Assembly (NCBI RefSeq): GCF_018873765.1 | Contig: NC_057923.1 | Coordinates: 7,390,413 to 7,454,412, forward strand | Length of the DNA stretch: 64,000 bases | Direction of reading: 5' to 3' | Source of the DNA: Telopea speciosissima | Lineage: Eukaryota; Streptophyta; Magnoliopsida; Proteales; Proteaceae | In this document: in pieces, positions 34,401-45,267 of the stretch | Numbering within the stretch: position 1 is the stretch's first letter | Layout: every line of letters starts with the position of its first letter | Made by a program: the position numbers and the translations under genes | The notes under the pieces: model-generated | The model's database searches: none | Told to the model about the DNA's origin: nothing | The model's input: the letters and a program-made list of their open reading frames with translations, nothing else

Positions 34401-36903
34401 ACTTCCCTAATGATAAAATAAATATAATGCCATCTTTTGTTCTCCTAAGAAGTTGATTCTACTATATAATTCATACAATTAATGAATGGATTACATATAC
34501 TAATTCCTTGATTCCCTAAACAAACATACATGCTGTTTATTTTCTTTGAAGTTGATTTAGTTTTATCTACCTTTTTTTTTTCAATAAGCCAAGCCTACAC
34601 TACCAAACTTAATCCAATGCAGCTAAACAAATGTGCCTATGCTCGAGATCTCAGCTCATGCCACAAGACATTGACATTCTCAAGATACATGATTAAAGAC
34701 TTAAAGTAACAAGGGACAGTCAAAGCCACAAAACAGTTGCTCCATAAAATTCATAGCAATGACATACATGAAATGCTAAAAATAGATTAGAATGTCAATG
34801 GGAGATTGCACAAGAACTGCAGCTAAGAATTACCAAGAAAAAGTAAAATCACCAGATAACCCTTTAAAGCAGCAATAGTAAATTACCAAATAACCCCTAA
34901 AAGCAGCTTGTGCCTTCGTTGCAGCTTGATCTTGCCTGATTCTCTCTGGATCATTTGCTGCCTCAGGTCCTGTGGTTCCTTGGAAACCTGGATCCTGATT
35001 TCTGGGCAATACCTCACCGCCATGCTGTCCAATAGAAGGAACCCCCTTTTCTGATGCTAAGTCCCCCCCATTTCCATCAGTCATACCAGATGCTGCATGC
35101 GAAATCAAAGGATCCACAGCAGTTTCAACACCTGGGGCCTTGGCAGCCACCCAAGTCTCATTCTCATTTGCAGTCCGCTTCACATAAAAATAAAGTACAA
35201 TTAGAATTTCACATTCTCACACTCTAATACTAATCATACATAGAGAAGAAAATCATCAAATTGAATGCAAAACCTTCAATTTAAATAATATTCCTTGATC
35301 AGAAAAGAAGTAGCTAACCAATGGAAACTAGTTACAGTTGTATCAGTATATGAGTTGCAAGAATGTGAAAGAGACTCCACACTTCAGCCCCCCAAACATT
35401 TTTATTCAGGATTCATCTGCCATTGCTAATTCAAATCAAAGGTTGATACAAAGTTGGTCCATTTAAAGTCATAGATAACAGCTTCAGGCCAAGAACATAT
35501 TAAATACTGTCACTATAGATAACAGGCCTTCAGGTCAAGAACATAATCAATATTGTCACTATCATCAGTATGTGAGATAGCATAACCTTTACAGTTGACA
35601 TCCAGGAACTTGTCAGGCAATACCATAATGAAAAGAGCCAATGAGTTTTCACCACGCAATTGACCAAATATGATAATCCAAATCCTATATAACCTAACAG
35701 CAATATATCCCTAGAGAGATAGGTCTAAGCGGAGCAACACGTTTTCCATGAGATCGAAAATGAGAACTACTAGCACCACACAAGTTTTGTGAATAAGAGA
35801 TTGTTTGATAATGAGAAAAGAAAATCTGTTTCCCATAAACAGGATCCATCAACAATATCACCAAAGGATTTATCAGATCCAAGACTCCTGTAAGTTTGGT
35901 GCACCATCCAATTGTTGCCTAGTGGTTGGTCCAAATTGATGCATCAGTGAACACATGTAGGGTGTAGAAACCAGAGCACTATTATTACATAACAATGCTT
36001 AGCATATTCTTGCCACTTCTACTGTCAACTACTCTCCAAAGATCCGTGGAAAACACAAAAAGCTCCTCTACTTATCCCCAAAAAAATAACACACAAAAAG
36101 CTCCTCTCTCTCTCTCTCTCTGTGATGTAGTGAATGCACTCCATGGTCAGGAATGGGAGGGGAGTTTAGTCCCACATCGGTCGGGTAGTGTGCAGCAATT
36201 TGGCTTATGACCTTGGAAGGGCCTCTCCACCTTGAAGCTGGGGCTTTTGGGTTGGACACCATTACACACACACACCCTTTTAAAATAAAGGCTTGATTGA
36301 AAATTCACTTACGTCATGTCTGATCAACTTAACAGGCAAAGTTGCTGTGTAGAAACAGAAAAATCATTGTTGTGATGTACAAGAACAAAACAAATGTAAG
36401 ATGTTTAGGCGCTAGACTCATCCTTTTTTGGGGGGTGGGGGGGAGGGGTTGAGGTGACTTTGAATCATCTTTCTCGAGAACAAGTGCATATACTTGAAAA
36501 TGTGGCAAAAGAAAAAAAAAGTTTCTGATTACTCAAACTTCGAATATACTTGAAAGGTGGCAAAAGAAGAAAAACAAAATTGCTGACTACTCAAACTTCC
36601 TTGGTTCCATTTGATGGACCACAAATTAATCCTTAATATCAATAAATCATTTTCTCCTATTCAATAAGCATCTCTCAAATAGCCTAATTGACAAGCTTTA
36701 CAAAAACATGATAATTCACAAAAATGGGGGGAAAACAGACACTAGTAGTACAAGTAGCAGCAGTAGTTCAAATTAATAAAAATGCTGACGACACCAAAGA
36801 GTTGAAAACTTACCAAAACCTCCCTTCCTTTTGACAAATTAGACTTGGATGCTTTCTTTCCAAAAAGTAGGGTCTTGATCCATTTACCCGGGGATTTTCC
36901 CAT
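25487..36903 (-). CDS. IQD31-like: IQ67-domain protein, IQD31/IQD32-like calmodulin-binding scaffold
   Basis: IQ67-domain proteins bind calmodulin and associate with microtubules, membrane or nucleus. Exons on the - strand: 36814-36903, 34887-35177, 28537-28740, 27908-27988, 26241-27273, 25487-25518 (1731 nt, 576 residues), all with GT-AG borders and matching phases. The start [20 protein letters not shown] is the classic family N-terminus. The IQ67 domain spans about residues 112-178, with [12 protein letters not shown] split by intron 2 from [20 protein letters not shown], then [14 protein letters not shown]; the intron splits the domain, as is typical of the family. Exon 5 carries LNWLERW and repeated KPKR(S/N)LRKV motifs. 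The gene ends in exon 6 with VVQAEWRR, the family C-terminus; the longer frame that reads past the exon 5 donor is intronic. Intron 2 (6146 bp) is filled with transposons. The exact paralogue number is uncertain. Confidence 0.93.
28928..30298. mobile_element. PIF/Harbinger-like nonautonomous element in IQD intron 2
   Basis: The left end GGGTCTTTTTGGTATCA pairs with the right end TGATACCAAAAAGGCCC, and both are flanked by TAA (28925-28927, 30299-30301). A 3-bp TAA/TTA duplication with GG...TTTTTGG ends fits PIF/Harbinger. The 1371-bp interior encodes no DDE transposase that I recognise. It contains - strand frames (29464-30112) rich in Leu and Ser that I cannot assign, possibly captured sequence. 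Confidence 0.7.
30580..32500. repeat. Pair of diverged ~240-bp direct repeats (30580-30870 and 32260-32500)
   Basis: Both contain, in the same order, TAGACCA(C/T)..GTCAAATT, CAAT.ATTTACCCT, TCTATGCACCCC-type words, and a TTTTGC.AC..GCCAACTCC block followed by CTGAAACT.GACATGT.AGCAGGG. They could be the remnants of a longer retroelement. The type is not assigned. Confidence 0.5.
31908..32115. mobile_element. MITE with ~35-bp inverted ends in IQD intron 2
   Basis: The left end TCACCTTTGGACTAGGCATA is mirrored by the right end TATGCCTAGTCCAAATGTGA, giving a ~205-bp stem-loop element. No clear target duplication was found. Confidence 0.6.
32938..34150. repeat. Tandem duplication of ~605 bp containing LINE 3' sequence
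   Basis: The segment starting ATTTCAGTTTATTTTACAGG at 32938 is repeated from 33547 in the same order: AGCTACTGTAGCCTCTTTG, the CAACAACAA tail, CAGCCTTATCCCAACTTAAT and TCTCGGAGCTTGTCATTAAT all occur in both. Small indels separate the copies. Confidence 0.8.
33181..34330 (-). mobile_element. LINE reverse transcriptase C-terminal remnants (two units)
   Basis: On the - strand the second unit reads [24 protein letters not shown] and [11 protein letters not shown], which is the C-terminal part of a common plant LINE polyprotein. The first unit repeats only the most 3' portion. Both end in GGGATAAGGCTGAGTT followed by TTG/TTTG repeats, the Au-SINE-like tail. There are stops and no active-site region, so these are dead remnants. 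Confidence 0.7.
36169..36179 (+). promoter_or_regulatory. GTCCCACATCG motif (snRNA USE-like)
   Basis: It matches the plant upstream sequence element RTCCCACATCG of snRNA genes. No TATA at the expected spacing and no snRNA sequence follow. The surrounding 36127-36280 block (ending GGGGCTTTTGGGTTGGACACC, then a CA run) looks like a dispersed repeat, so this is only a sequence match. Confidence 0.35.
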
Positions 36904-38386
36904 TGCAGGAAGCTCAGATACAGAACCACTGAAACCTAATTTTCAAGCCCTGCATGGTTTCACATAAATGACAGCTCAGGAATTGCACAACTACATACAA
37001 GTTACATCATGATCTCTGAATTTTACATCAGAAAGCTCGATTCAATCTGATCATGTTAACTACCACTGCCACGATCTCTCATCCAATCTCTAGAAATTGG
37101 ACATTTTAAATATCTTTTCACCTGCTTGAAAACTCCTTTTAAAAAAATAAAAAAGAAAAACCGAAATTTCAGCAAATCTAAAGTCTAGACCAGGAAAAAA
37201 AAAAAGAAAAAGAAAAAAGAAGAAGAAGTTTTATTTAAGAAAAAATGTAAGGTTGGGGAAATCCCTAGCTGTGAACCAGAGCTAAAAAAAAAGTAAATAC
37301 TAGATAACTTTCGAACTCCAAACTAACCAGAACAGACACTTCAAACCTGGTATGATCATACTCAACGTACTTAAAGTGAAATTTGAAGATTAAAAAAAAA
37401 AAACAAAAAGTCCCCCAACCCAAAAAAAATCCGGATGGAACAAAAAATAAACGCAAAGCTATAACAGAAGAAAAAGAAAGCTAGAATATCTCAAATCCCA
37501 CTGGAATTAGTTCAATAAACAAAGTGCGCTTTAATGTATTAGCGAAGAAAACAAAACCAAAACTAGAATGATCCGTTCCTACCAAAAATCAACGAATCTT
37601 CCACCTCAACCAGAAAAAAATGAACAGCGGAAAAAAAAGATATTGGTGGTGAGGACTTGCCGACTAAGTGCCAAAGTAGGTAACAGAAAGCGCACCAGAT
37701 CTGAAACTAACCAGACAAATGTACTCTTCAGGAGCTCTAAATCTACCATTCCTGGACTCCAATAAAAACAAGAAACACAAAACAAACGGTACTATTCAGA
37801 GATCTGAAGAACAGGTCACCAAATATTATGAGTTAAAGAAATCACAACAAAAATCAGATTTTCTTCGAGTGTCTGTGAATGTATGTTTTGGTTTGAGATG
37901 GAAGCAAAGTAAATGTACCATGAGAAGCGTGCTACCGGGGAAGAAGGGATGGACCACTCACTCCATCATCATTTCCTTCGCTTCTCCGCCTCTCTCTCTC
38001 TCTCTCTCTTTCACTCCCACTCCACTGACGGAGGACGACGAAAATACAGAAAGAAAAAGCTTTTATTTACTTTCTTTTAAAAAAATATATTAGTTAAGAA
38101 TTAAGATTTAAAATTTAAATATTTAATAGCAAATATTAAAAAAATGGGATAAATAAAAAAGACTGCAGGTGGACTCCAAGACTGAAGCGTGCATTTATTT
38201 CGGGTTACAGGTGTTATCTGTGGCTGGGAATCTACAGATATTTATTATAAGGATACCACCCAACTTACCAAAAAGTGAACAGTAATCAAATAAAAGTACT
38301 TCTGTAGAGGGGTATTATGGAAAATTCACATATTTACTCCTAAAGAAGCAAAGTGGATTTCCGTCGTCTGGTCTAATTCCGGATCT
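36904..38386 (-). other. 5' region of the IQD gene, untranslated leader likely
   Basis: It is upstream of the start codon on the - strand. A (GA)n/(TC)n run at about 37991-38008, with purine-rich sequence around it, may mark the leader or promoter. Introns in the leader are possible but cannot be placed. No other gene is seen. Confidence 0.4.
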
Positions 38387-38553
38387 TTATCACCTCCAGT
38401 TGGTTGCCTGGTTCAGTTTCTCAGTTTCTCTATCAAAGGGGGGCTGAAATGACCTCTCTACCCATGTCCAAATAGTGTGCCTAGATGGGATCCACCATTC
38501 CCCTATTTAGAAGAACTGGGAAACTAAGCCGGTCAATAAACCGGAGGTGATAA
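38387..38553. mobile_element. Fold-back MITE with TTATCACCTCC ends
   Basis: TTATCACCTCCAGTTGGTTG at the left is mirrored by CCGGAGGTGATAA at the right, with GGGGGGCTGAAATGACC near the middle. The layout and core resemble the CCTCTCAGGTT family, but the termini differ. Confidence 0.5.
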
Positions 38554-40007
38554 TTTTCCCTCTCCACTGGAGAATCAGATTTTTTTTTTTTGTCGTGGAT
38601 GAGATTTTGATTAAATAACTATATTGCCTCCGAAACTCTACATTAACGATCGTGATCAGTTATCGTGTAAATGTACTTTTGTAGAGGGTTAGTTTGATAA
38701 ATTGACATATTTTCTCCAAACGAGACAAACTGGATTTCCGTCGGCTGGTCTCTATTGGAGAATCAGATGTCTTTTGTCGGGAAACGATTAATATGAAATG
38801 ACTAAATTGTCCTTCAAAATCTACATTACCGACGATTACTGACAAAGGGCATTGTTGTCTTTAAAACAAGGAACCAAACAATGGTCTTACTCAGACAACG
38901 GCAAATCAGAAACAAGTGAAATGCGGAGATGCGGTCCGCGGAGGGATAGTTCTAAAATGCGCTTTTGGCACCGACTAGAAGAAGTACGAACATGCCACGT
39001 GTACTTATAGGCCGTACCATGATGGAAAGCAAAAATAAATAAAAATTTAAGGACATTAAGAACACGGGCAGAGAACTATGGATCTCCACATCAGCACATC
39101 TGCTAAAATGGAATTATGATGACAATAAAGTCAATGGATATAGGGATGAGATTTAAGAGAAGCATGCCCACATCCTTTTTGGATCATTTCCCAAATTTTT
39201 TATGGGGCCCACATTCCAGTTTCGGGGTAATGACAACTGGGCCAGGATCAGAAAACGATGAAAAGAGCTAAAAGTACATCAGCTTATCATACATCACTTA
39301 ATCCAACGGGTGATACCATGCAAGTGGAAATTGAGATTAAAGCGGGCCCCATTAAAATTTTCCTTTGCGGCAATTGCAGTGAGGGGGTGATCCTTCCGTT
39401 GGTGTGTAAACTGCAAACAATAAAAATGAAGAGATGATTATCAGAGACGGCAGGGAGGCTACGCTAGCATCTTCACTCTCTCTCTCTTTTGTTCACATGA
39501 AATGACCTTGCTGTCCTCTCATGTATAAGATTAATGTATGGGACCTCATTAGTGAACTCCCTTCTATGCCGCTTACTCAATTAACCCTCTCCCAAAATTG
39601 AATACCTAGGCTATCATTAAGAAACGAAAAAAAATTTAGGGGTCGTTGGATTGACGGGGAGGATGGAGTGGGAATATTGTGAGACTAGATTCCACTGTGT
39701 AGTGGATTGAAGAATAGGGGTGGGATTTTTACTTTTCATGTGAATGGTAATCAAAATCTCATCAATTTTGTGGGACTTTGGATAGAATAGAGATGTAATT
39801 TTCAAGTGTCACATTAGCAAACAAAACATTTAATGATTTTCCCTAAGCTTTTGTAATTTCACCACCTCCAGTTAACAAAATAAGATTAGAGTAGGATTTT
39901 GAAGTTACTTTAATATTTTTTCCACCCCACCTAAGTCCCCATCACACAAAAGACGTATCATTTATTTTGACAAAAATGTGGTAACATGGATGGATTGCAC
40001 AAATAAA
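38554..40007. other. Intergenic, no gene seen
   Basis: AT-rich sequence with diverged partial repeats (the 38665-38850 segment resembles 38290-38380). No supported coding region. Confidence 0.5.
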
Positions 40008-40118
40008 ATCCATCTCCACTCTCTTTTTTTTTTTTTTTTGGAAAAGGAAAGAATTAATTAATAAGAAAGGAATTTACATCCTAGTGTATAATTTGTCTGT
40101 TGCGTCCTTAGTAATAAG

Positions 40119-40560
40119 GTGCAGCAGGGGTTGGGAGAGGGCGTCTATACAGAAGTTGCACTCCGTAGGCAAATGAGCAAAATTGGCGAGCCAGTCTGCA
40201 TAGTGGTTTCCCTCCCTGTGTCTAAAATGGAAGGAGGTAGACCGGTGGTGGTGGGCTATGTACTTTATTTGGTGAAGAAGGTCCCAGGCCTGTCAGTGTG
40301 TCGCCGATCTTCCCGTGATGCCATCAATGGTAGACTTCGAATCAAAGATGACTATAAGATTGGTGTACCCAAGCTCCGCAGCATGCTGGATCCCACGCAA
40401 GATACCCTGCAGCTCAGCCCGATAGATGCTATTGGATTGGATAGCGCCCGCCAGGGCGAAGATAGGGGAACCATCTGAGCGCCTACCTATGGCTCCATAG
40501 CCCCCAAGGCCGTCTCAAAGGGATCCATCACAGTTGATGGAGATGGCCCCTAGCGGGGGA
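40119..40560 (-). pseudogene. LINE-1 RNase H domain
   Basis: The frame contains INCDGS (first Asp), GGYGAIGR, YRAELQGILRGIQHA (Glu) and VIFDSKSTIDGI (Asp), ending with an HREGN.YADWLAN motif. These are the usual landmarks of the LINE-borne plant RNase H that degrades the RNA strand of the hybrid. One in-frame stop follows INCDGSL. Confidence 0.8.
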
Positions 40561-40648
40561 GGCCACCATTTGTGGAAGGTGATATGACGCTGGTAAAACT
40601 CAATCGATATGCCCCAATGATGGAGGAACCACCTGTTGTAGTTGGTAT

Positions 40649-41622
40649 CTTAGTTAGTAAGTTCGGGAACGGCAATTGAACGGGAACGGATACGTACGGC
40701 AATTAAACGGACTAGACGGTAATAATACTTTTCAAAAATCCGGCTTCATAAAACGCATACGGTAATAATATGGTACGCATTTAATACGGGTATAATACTG
40801 CATAGACGGTAATAATACTTTTAAAAAAAGGGACATATATTCATTATATAACATGCATTCACCACCTAATAAACAAAATAATATCATGATTTTATGAACT
40901 AAAATAAACACAATAATATAATATGCTATATAACATCTCTAAGATTATCATTTAACATACCAAAATATCAATAATCTACAAGAAATGAATGTGGATTGTC
41001 TGAAAATGAGACGAGCAAGTTGATTACCTTATCATTAAATCATTCTTCCAACATTACATTTATTTCTATCTACAATGAGATAACCATATATTTTTAACCA
41101 GATGTGTTCTTGTGAAGGGGGATGAGTTCCCACTAATTAACCAACACAAGACAAGAGGGAGAGTTCCAGATATGGATCTCCACTGTACACATTAGCTACA
41201 AGAGACAGAAAAACAAGAATAAAATAGAATAGAGATTGAGCCGTTCTCGCCAATATCACACCAGATTCATTTGCTTCACTACCACCATCAAAGTTCAAAG
41301 ACCAGAGAAACAAGAGGAGAGTACAAGACTTAAGTGCCGCTTTGTTGAACAGAGATGGCGAGGATGATTGGAGATGGAGGGCGGCTACTGTTGCCTGCTA
41401 CGGTTGGATGTTCAACGCAAATCGAAAGGGACGAAAGGGAAAGTGAAATCGTTTCCCTAAATTCTAATCTTTTGGGTAATTTTTTTTAAAAAAAAAAACG
41501 TATAATACTCGATCGATTAAAAAATGCATTTTTTTTATAAACATACGGGAAAATACGGGGACGGGAGTATTATACGTTTAAAAATATGGGGACACGTATG
41601 ATACGCGAATTTACTAACTAAG
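40649..41622. mobile_element. hAT-like nonautonomous element inserted in LINE-1
   Basis: Inverted ends CTTAGTTAGTAAGTTCGGG and (right, reverse-complemented) CTTAGTTAGTAAATTCGCG are flanked by a perfect 8-bp duplication GTTGGTAT (40641-40648 and 41623-41630). An 8-bp duplication fits the hAT superfamily. The 974-bp interior has repeated ACGGTAATAATACTTTT motifs near both ends and no transposase. Removing it reunites the LINE sequence. A truncated relative lies in the UTP18-like leader intron. Confidence 0.85.
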
Positions 41623-44134
41623 GTTGGTATTCCGAATTTTACCCATATATCCACTAAAGTGCAGCTTTGTATCGTTGATGATCCGCTGAGTGATCCTTTG
41701 GTGCATCTCTCTGAAGTCGTGGAATAGATTCTGGCATTGCGCTCTCTCCATATCATGTAAATAGTAGCGCAAAGGCTATATTTCTTCACCAGCTGAGGGA
41801 GTTTATTACCTCTAAAATGGCTTGTGAGCCAGGAAAGCTCGTCCTTCCAAAGCCTTGACGGAGAACAGGAGTAGCCATTGACTTGGAGAATGGCCTTCCA
41901 AATAACCGAGCCGAACTGACAAGAGCACATGAGGTGTTCAAAGGACTCAGTGGTGGAGTGGCAAAGAGGGCAAAGCTGGTTGGAAGTGATGCCCCACCTG
42001 AAGAGTTTGTCCTTAGTTGTGAGAGCATTCCTGAGGGCAAGCCAAGCAATAAAGCTATATCGCGGCATCCAAAGGACCATGGTGGACCTGGGTCTAATCA
42101 CATCCCAGTAGGAATTTCTTGTGAAATTTCTCTTAGGATTCGGGGCCCATACCATGCTGTCATGTTGAAGCCTGGGGTAAAGCTTGCATTGCTTAATGTC
42201 ATCCCAAAGCTCACGAATGGCGAGATCAGTAGCGGGAATGTGGAGCCAGTCACCCCAAGAAATCAGCGAAGTGACCCTATCGCAAGTGGATCTGCCTAAA
42301 GCAGGAGAGAGGAGAGTTCCCTGCCCTGCAATCAGCCAATGGTTTAGCCATGGATCGTGCCAAAGAGAAGCAAGTTGGCCATCCCGAATAAGGTAGGCTA
42401 AATTATCTTTCACAAATAGGCACAGGAGGAGGATGCTTTTGAGAGTTGGAGAGGTTGCCGGGGGAGGGTCGAGGGCCCAAATCTAGCTATTACCCTGCCA
42501 CTTTTGTCTCACCCAATGCACCTACAAGGAGCCTTTGTTAGTGATCAAGGCCCAAAGATTTTTGGCTAGAGCAGCTGAATTACTATCTTGAATGCACTGA
42601 ATGCCTAATCCCCCTTCTTTAAAGGGCAGACAAACATCATTCCAGACCACTTTCAGGATTCCCTTGTCATTATGCCCAAACCAGAGGAATTTGGATAGGA
42701 TGGGCTCAATCTTGCTAACAATCGTGGCTGGCAGACGAAACACTTGAATCTAGTAGGAAACAACACCCATCAGGATTGACTTGATAAGCTGAAGTCTACC
42801 TGCAAATGAGAGTAATCTTCCCCTCCAAGAAGTAAGGCGCCTGGACAGGTGAGAGAGCAGGGGGTTAAAGTCATCATGGCAAAGCCTCTTGGAACATAAC
42901 GGGACCCCTAGATAACGGATAGGGAAGGAGTTTTCTCCAATGCCAAAAAGATGGCGAATGGAAGCTCGCGTCTGCCCATCGCAATTGGAAAAGAAGATAT
43001 CAGACTTGGATCTATTAATATGGAGCCCAGAGATGGCGGCAAAGGAGTGAAGGATACCATGAATTCCTTGTGCCGAACTGGTGGTGGCCTTGCTGAAAAT
43101 GAAGAGATCATCTGCGAAGCATATATTCACCAGCTTGGGGGTATGGCAATCCTGGTGGGGCTCGATCAGACCAGAGTCAAGTCCCATAGAGAAGAGGTCG
43201 GTGAGATGCTGCATCGCTATCAGAAACAGGAGAGGAGAGAGCGGACAACCTTGGCGTAGGCCTGTACTCCCCCAGAATTTTTGCAATTGGGAGCCATTAA
43301 TCATCACTACAAAACTTGGTTTGGTAATGCACTAAACAAGCCAAAAGATAAAGAGGTGGTGAAAACCAAGGCTGTGAAGGAGAGTAAAGAGGAAGCTCCA
43401 CTGTAGGGAGTCGAATGCCTTACGAATGTCAAGCTTGGTGGCAAAGCGAGACATCCCCCGGTCAAGGTGGTACTGATGGAGCAATTGCTGGCAGAGGAGG
43501 ATGTTATCAGTGATGTTGCGCCCCTTGATGAAAGCCACCTGATTAAGGTCGACCAGCTTCCCTAAAACCTCCTGCAGCCTGTTGCTGAGCAGCTTGGCGA
43601 TGAACCTATAGATAATGGGGCTGATCGAGATCGGTCTGTAGTCGCTGAAGTGCTCTGCAGAGGGAGACTTGGGTATGAGAACGATACGGGACCCTTAATC
43701 TCTTATAGCAATTGGTGGTTCTGGAAGAAGTCGAGAATCACGTTGCAAAGGTCAGGGCCGGTGATATCCTAAGTGGACTTAAAGAAGCAGGGGCCAAATC
43801 CGTCAGTGCTAGGCGTTGTGTCGTCATCATAGTTGAACACCACATCTTTAATCTCAAACACAATGAAAGGCCGGATCATGGTGTTAGATTCGATCGAAGA
43901 AAGGATCCGGATGGTGTTAGGTTGCAAGGGCTCAGAGATGATCTAGGGGGCTCCCCCAAAGATGCGGCCAAAGTAGCTCGCTGCTTCATTTTTTATCGCA
44001 TCCTCATCCTCCAACGTCTCGCCGAGATCGTTCTTAATAGAGTTAATGCAATTGAAGCTCCGACGGTTTGAAAGCGAGCGGTGGATGAATTTGGTGTTGC
44101 CATCACCAAGCGTAAGCCACCGAATGCGGGACAT
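41623..44134 (-). pseudogene. LINE-1 reverse transcriptase and zf-RVT region
   Basis: Frames at 43943-44134, 43332-43538, 42750-43307, 42522-42743 and 41631-42413 together cover the RT from before the palm to the C-terminal zinc-knuckle-like domain. Conserved palm residues are visible (Asp in KLDIRKAFD, the FADD box), as is the C..C...H....C pattern of zf-RVT. Frames break at stop codons and once by frameshift. It copied LINE RNA into DNA at the target site and is now inactive. Confidence 0.85.
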
Positions 44135-44194
44135 TTGCCTGAGCTCTGCTTCTTAGGCTGAAGAGAGGCCATTGAGAATCCGTCTCCACTCTTT

Positions 44195-45140
44195 TACTCA
44201 CATGGTTAATAATGTGTGAGTTTCTAACCGTACAGATAGGTGGTAGTAGTACGAACATGTGGATTAAAGACATGTCAAATTATGAGCAAAATTTCAATCA
44301 TATGCATAACTTGTATTCATTTTTGCATATGTATTTTGGGTGGTTGATAATTTTGGCTCTTTATTTTACTTTCCAAGTATTTTTATATTATTTTTGTATG
44401 TACAAAACTTTGATTGGGTTCAAATTTTATAAGTAGATAGGGAATGATGGGGTTTAGTTGTGAACAAAATTTTATGGCAAAGTCAAAAAAAATTTAATTG
44501 GGACATTTTGTTAAACTTAGCAACTAGTCCATATTACTACCACCTACTCCTCTGGAATTGGCTTGGCTTAACTATTTAGTAATGCAAATCTTTCTCGTCA
44601 AAGTTTCAAGGTTTCTCTCTAATTTATTCTCTTTGCCTCTTCGGCTTTTCAATCTCAGTAGAATCTGTTCTGACTACGTCCTCTTTCAATTGGGAACACA
44701 CCAGATATGTCCATACCCTACTTTAGTGGATCATCTAGTTTTATGCCTTTGTGACCCACCCATGAGAGATGAAAGGGAAAATCATATATGATTATGAAAT
44801 GTGATTAATGTATATAGTGTTAATTTTTTAGAAGAGGGTTCTTGAATAATCAGTATAGGGAGCGTATCAATAAGGAGCAACGAAAATGTTTCATACATAA
44901 AGGATCAAAAGATTATTTCATGTTTTCAACAAAAAAAAAAAAAAAAAAAAAATTCATTTCATGTGAAAAGGAGAGAGATGAGGGTGCTAGTGTAACCTCC
45001 ATGATAGCTTAAAGAACCTTTTCCCCTTTTTTATGGTGCATGTTGCATTGTCCATAGCTTCACATGACATAAGTGTGCACTGCGTGGATCTCTGAATGGG
45101 TGATTTGTCCGAACTTAAAATTTATATAAAAAAAAAGGGC
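44195..45140. other. Intergenic, no gene seen
   Basis: AT-rich with an A tract at about 44931-44951. No supported gene. Confidence 0.5.
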
Positions 45141-45267
45141 GTTGTTCTCTGTGCCGTAGCGCAGGCTGTGCCCAGGCACATGGGGGTGGGTGCAATGACC
45201 ACCCTGCCCCCCTAAGTGGCAGGCCCATGTGCCTAGGCACAGCCTGCGTTGCGGCACAGAGAACATT
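45141..45267. mobile_element. Fold-back element, GTGCC.AGGCACATGGG family, copy 1
   Basis: The arms are about 41 bp with few mismatches: GTTCTCTGTGCCGTAGCGCA at the left against GTTCTCTGTGCCGCAACGCA from the reverse-complemented right end. Both go on with GGCTGTGCC.AGGCACATGGG. The centre has GGGGGTGGG...ATGACCACCCTGCCCCC. Confidence 0.75.

Larger units (their letters stand above)
28741..34886 (-). other. Transposon-filled intron 2 of the IQD gene
   Basis: This 6.1 kb intron separates the two halves of the first IQ motif. It holds a Harbinger-like element, a MITE, a pair of related ~240-bp repeats (30580-30870 and 32260-32500) and tandemly duplicated LINE 3' sequence. Other IQD introns here are 0.5-1.6 kb. 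Confidence 0.85.
40023..44178 (-). mobile_element. 5'-truncated LINE retrotransposon (LINE-1)
   Basis: A poly(A) tail (T run 40024-40039 on the + strand) and a near-perfect duplication ATCC(A/G)TCTCCACTCT (about 40009-40022 and 44180-44192) delimit it. On the - strand, 5' to 3', come the start of the reverse transcriptase with MAFIKGRNITDNILL and KLDIRKAFDSLQW (43332-43538), then GLRQGCPLSPLLF and the catalytic CFADDLFIFSKA (42750-43307), a zf-RVT domain LCPLCHSTTESFEHLMCSC (41535-42413), and an RNase H with INCDGS, AELQGI and DSKST (40119-40560). The endonuclease is missing. Stops and at least one frameshift (region 43943-44134 is in another frame) make it inactive. A hAT-like element splits it between zf-RVT and RNase H. 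Confidence 0.9.

Noticed and set aside
36169-36280. snRNA gene
   Set aside because: A USE-like motif is present, but there is no TATA at the required spacing and no U1-U6 sequence downstream.
41883-42396. + strand frames across the LINE-1 RT
   Set aside because: They are antisense shadows of the zf-RVT/RT coding region on the - strand.
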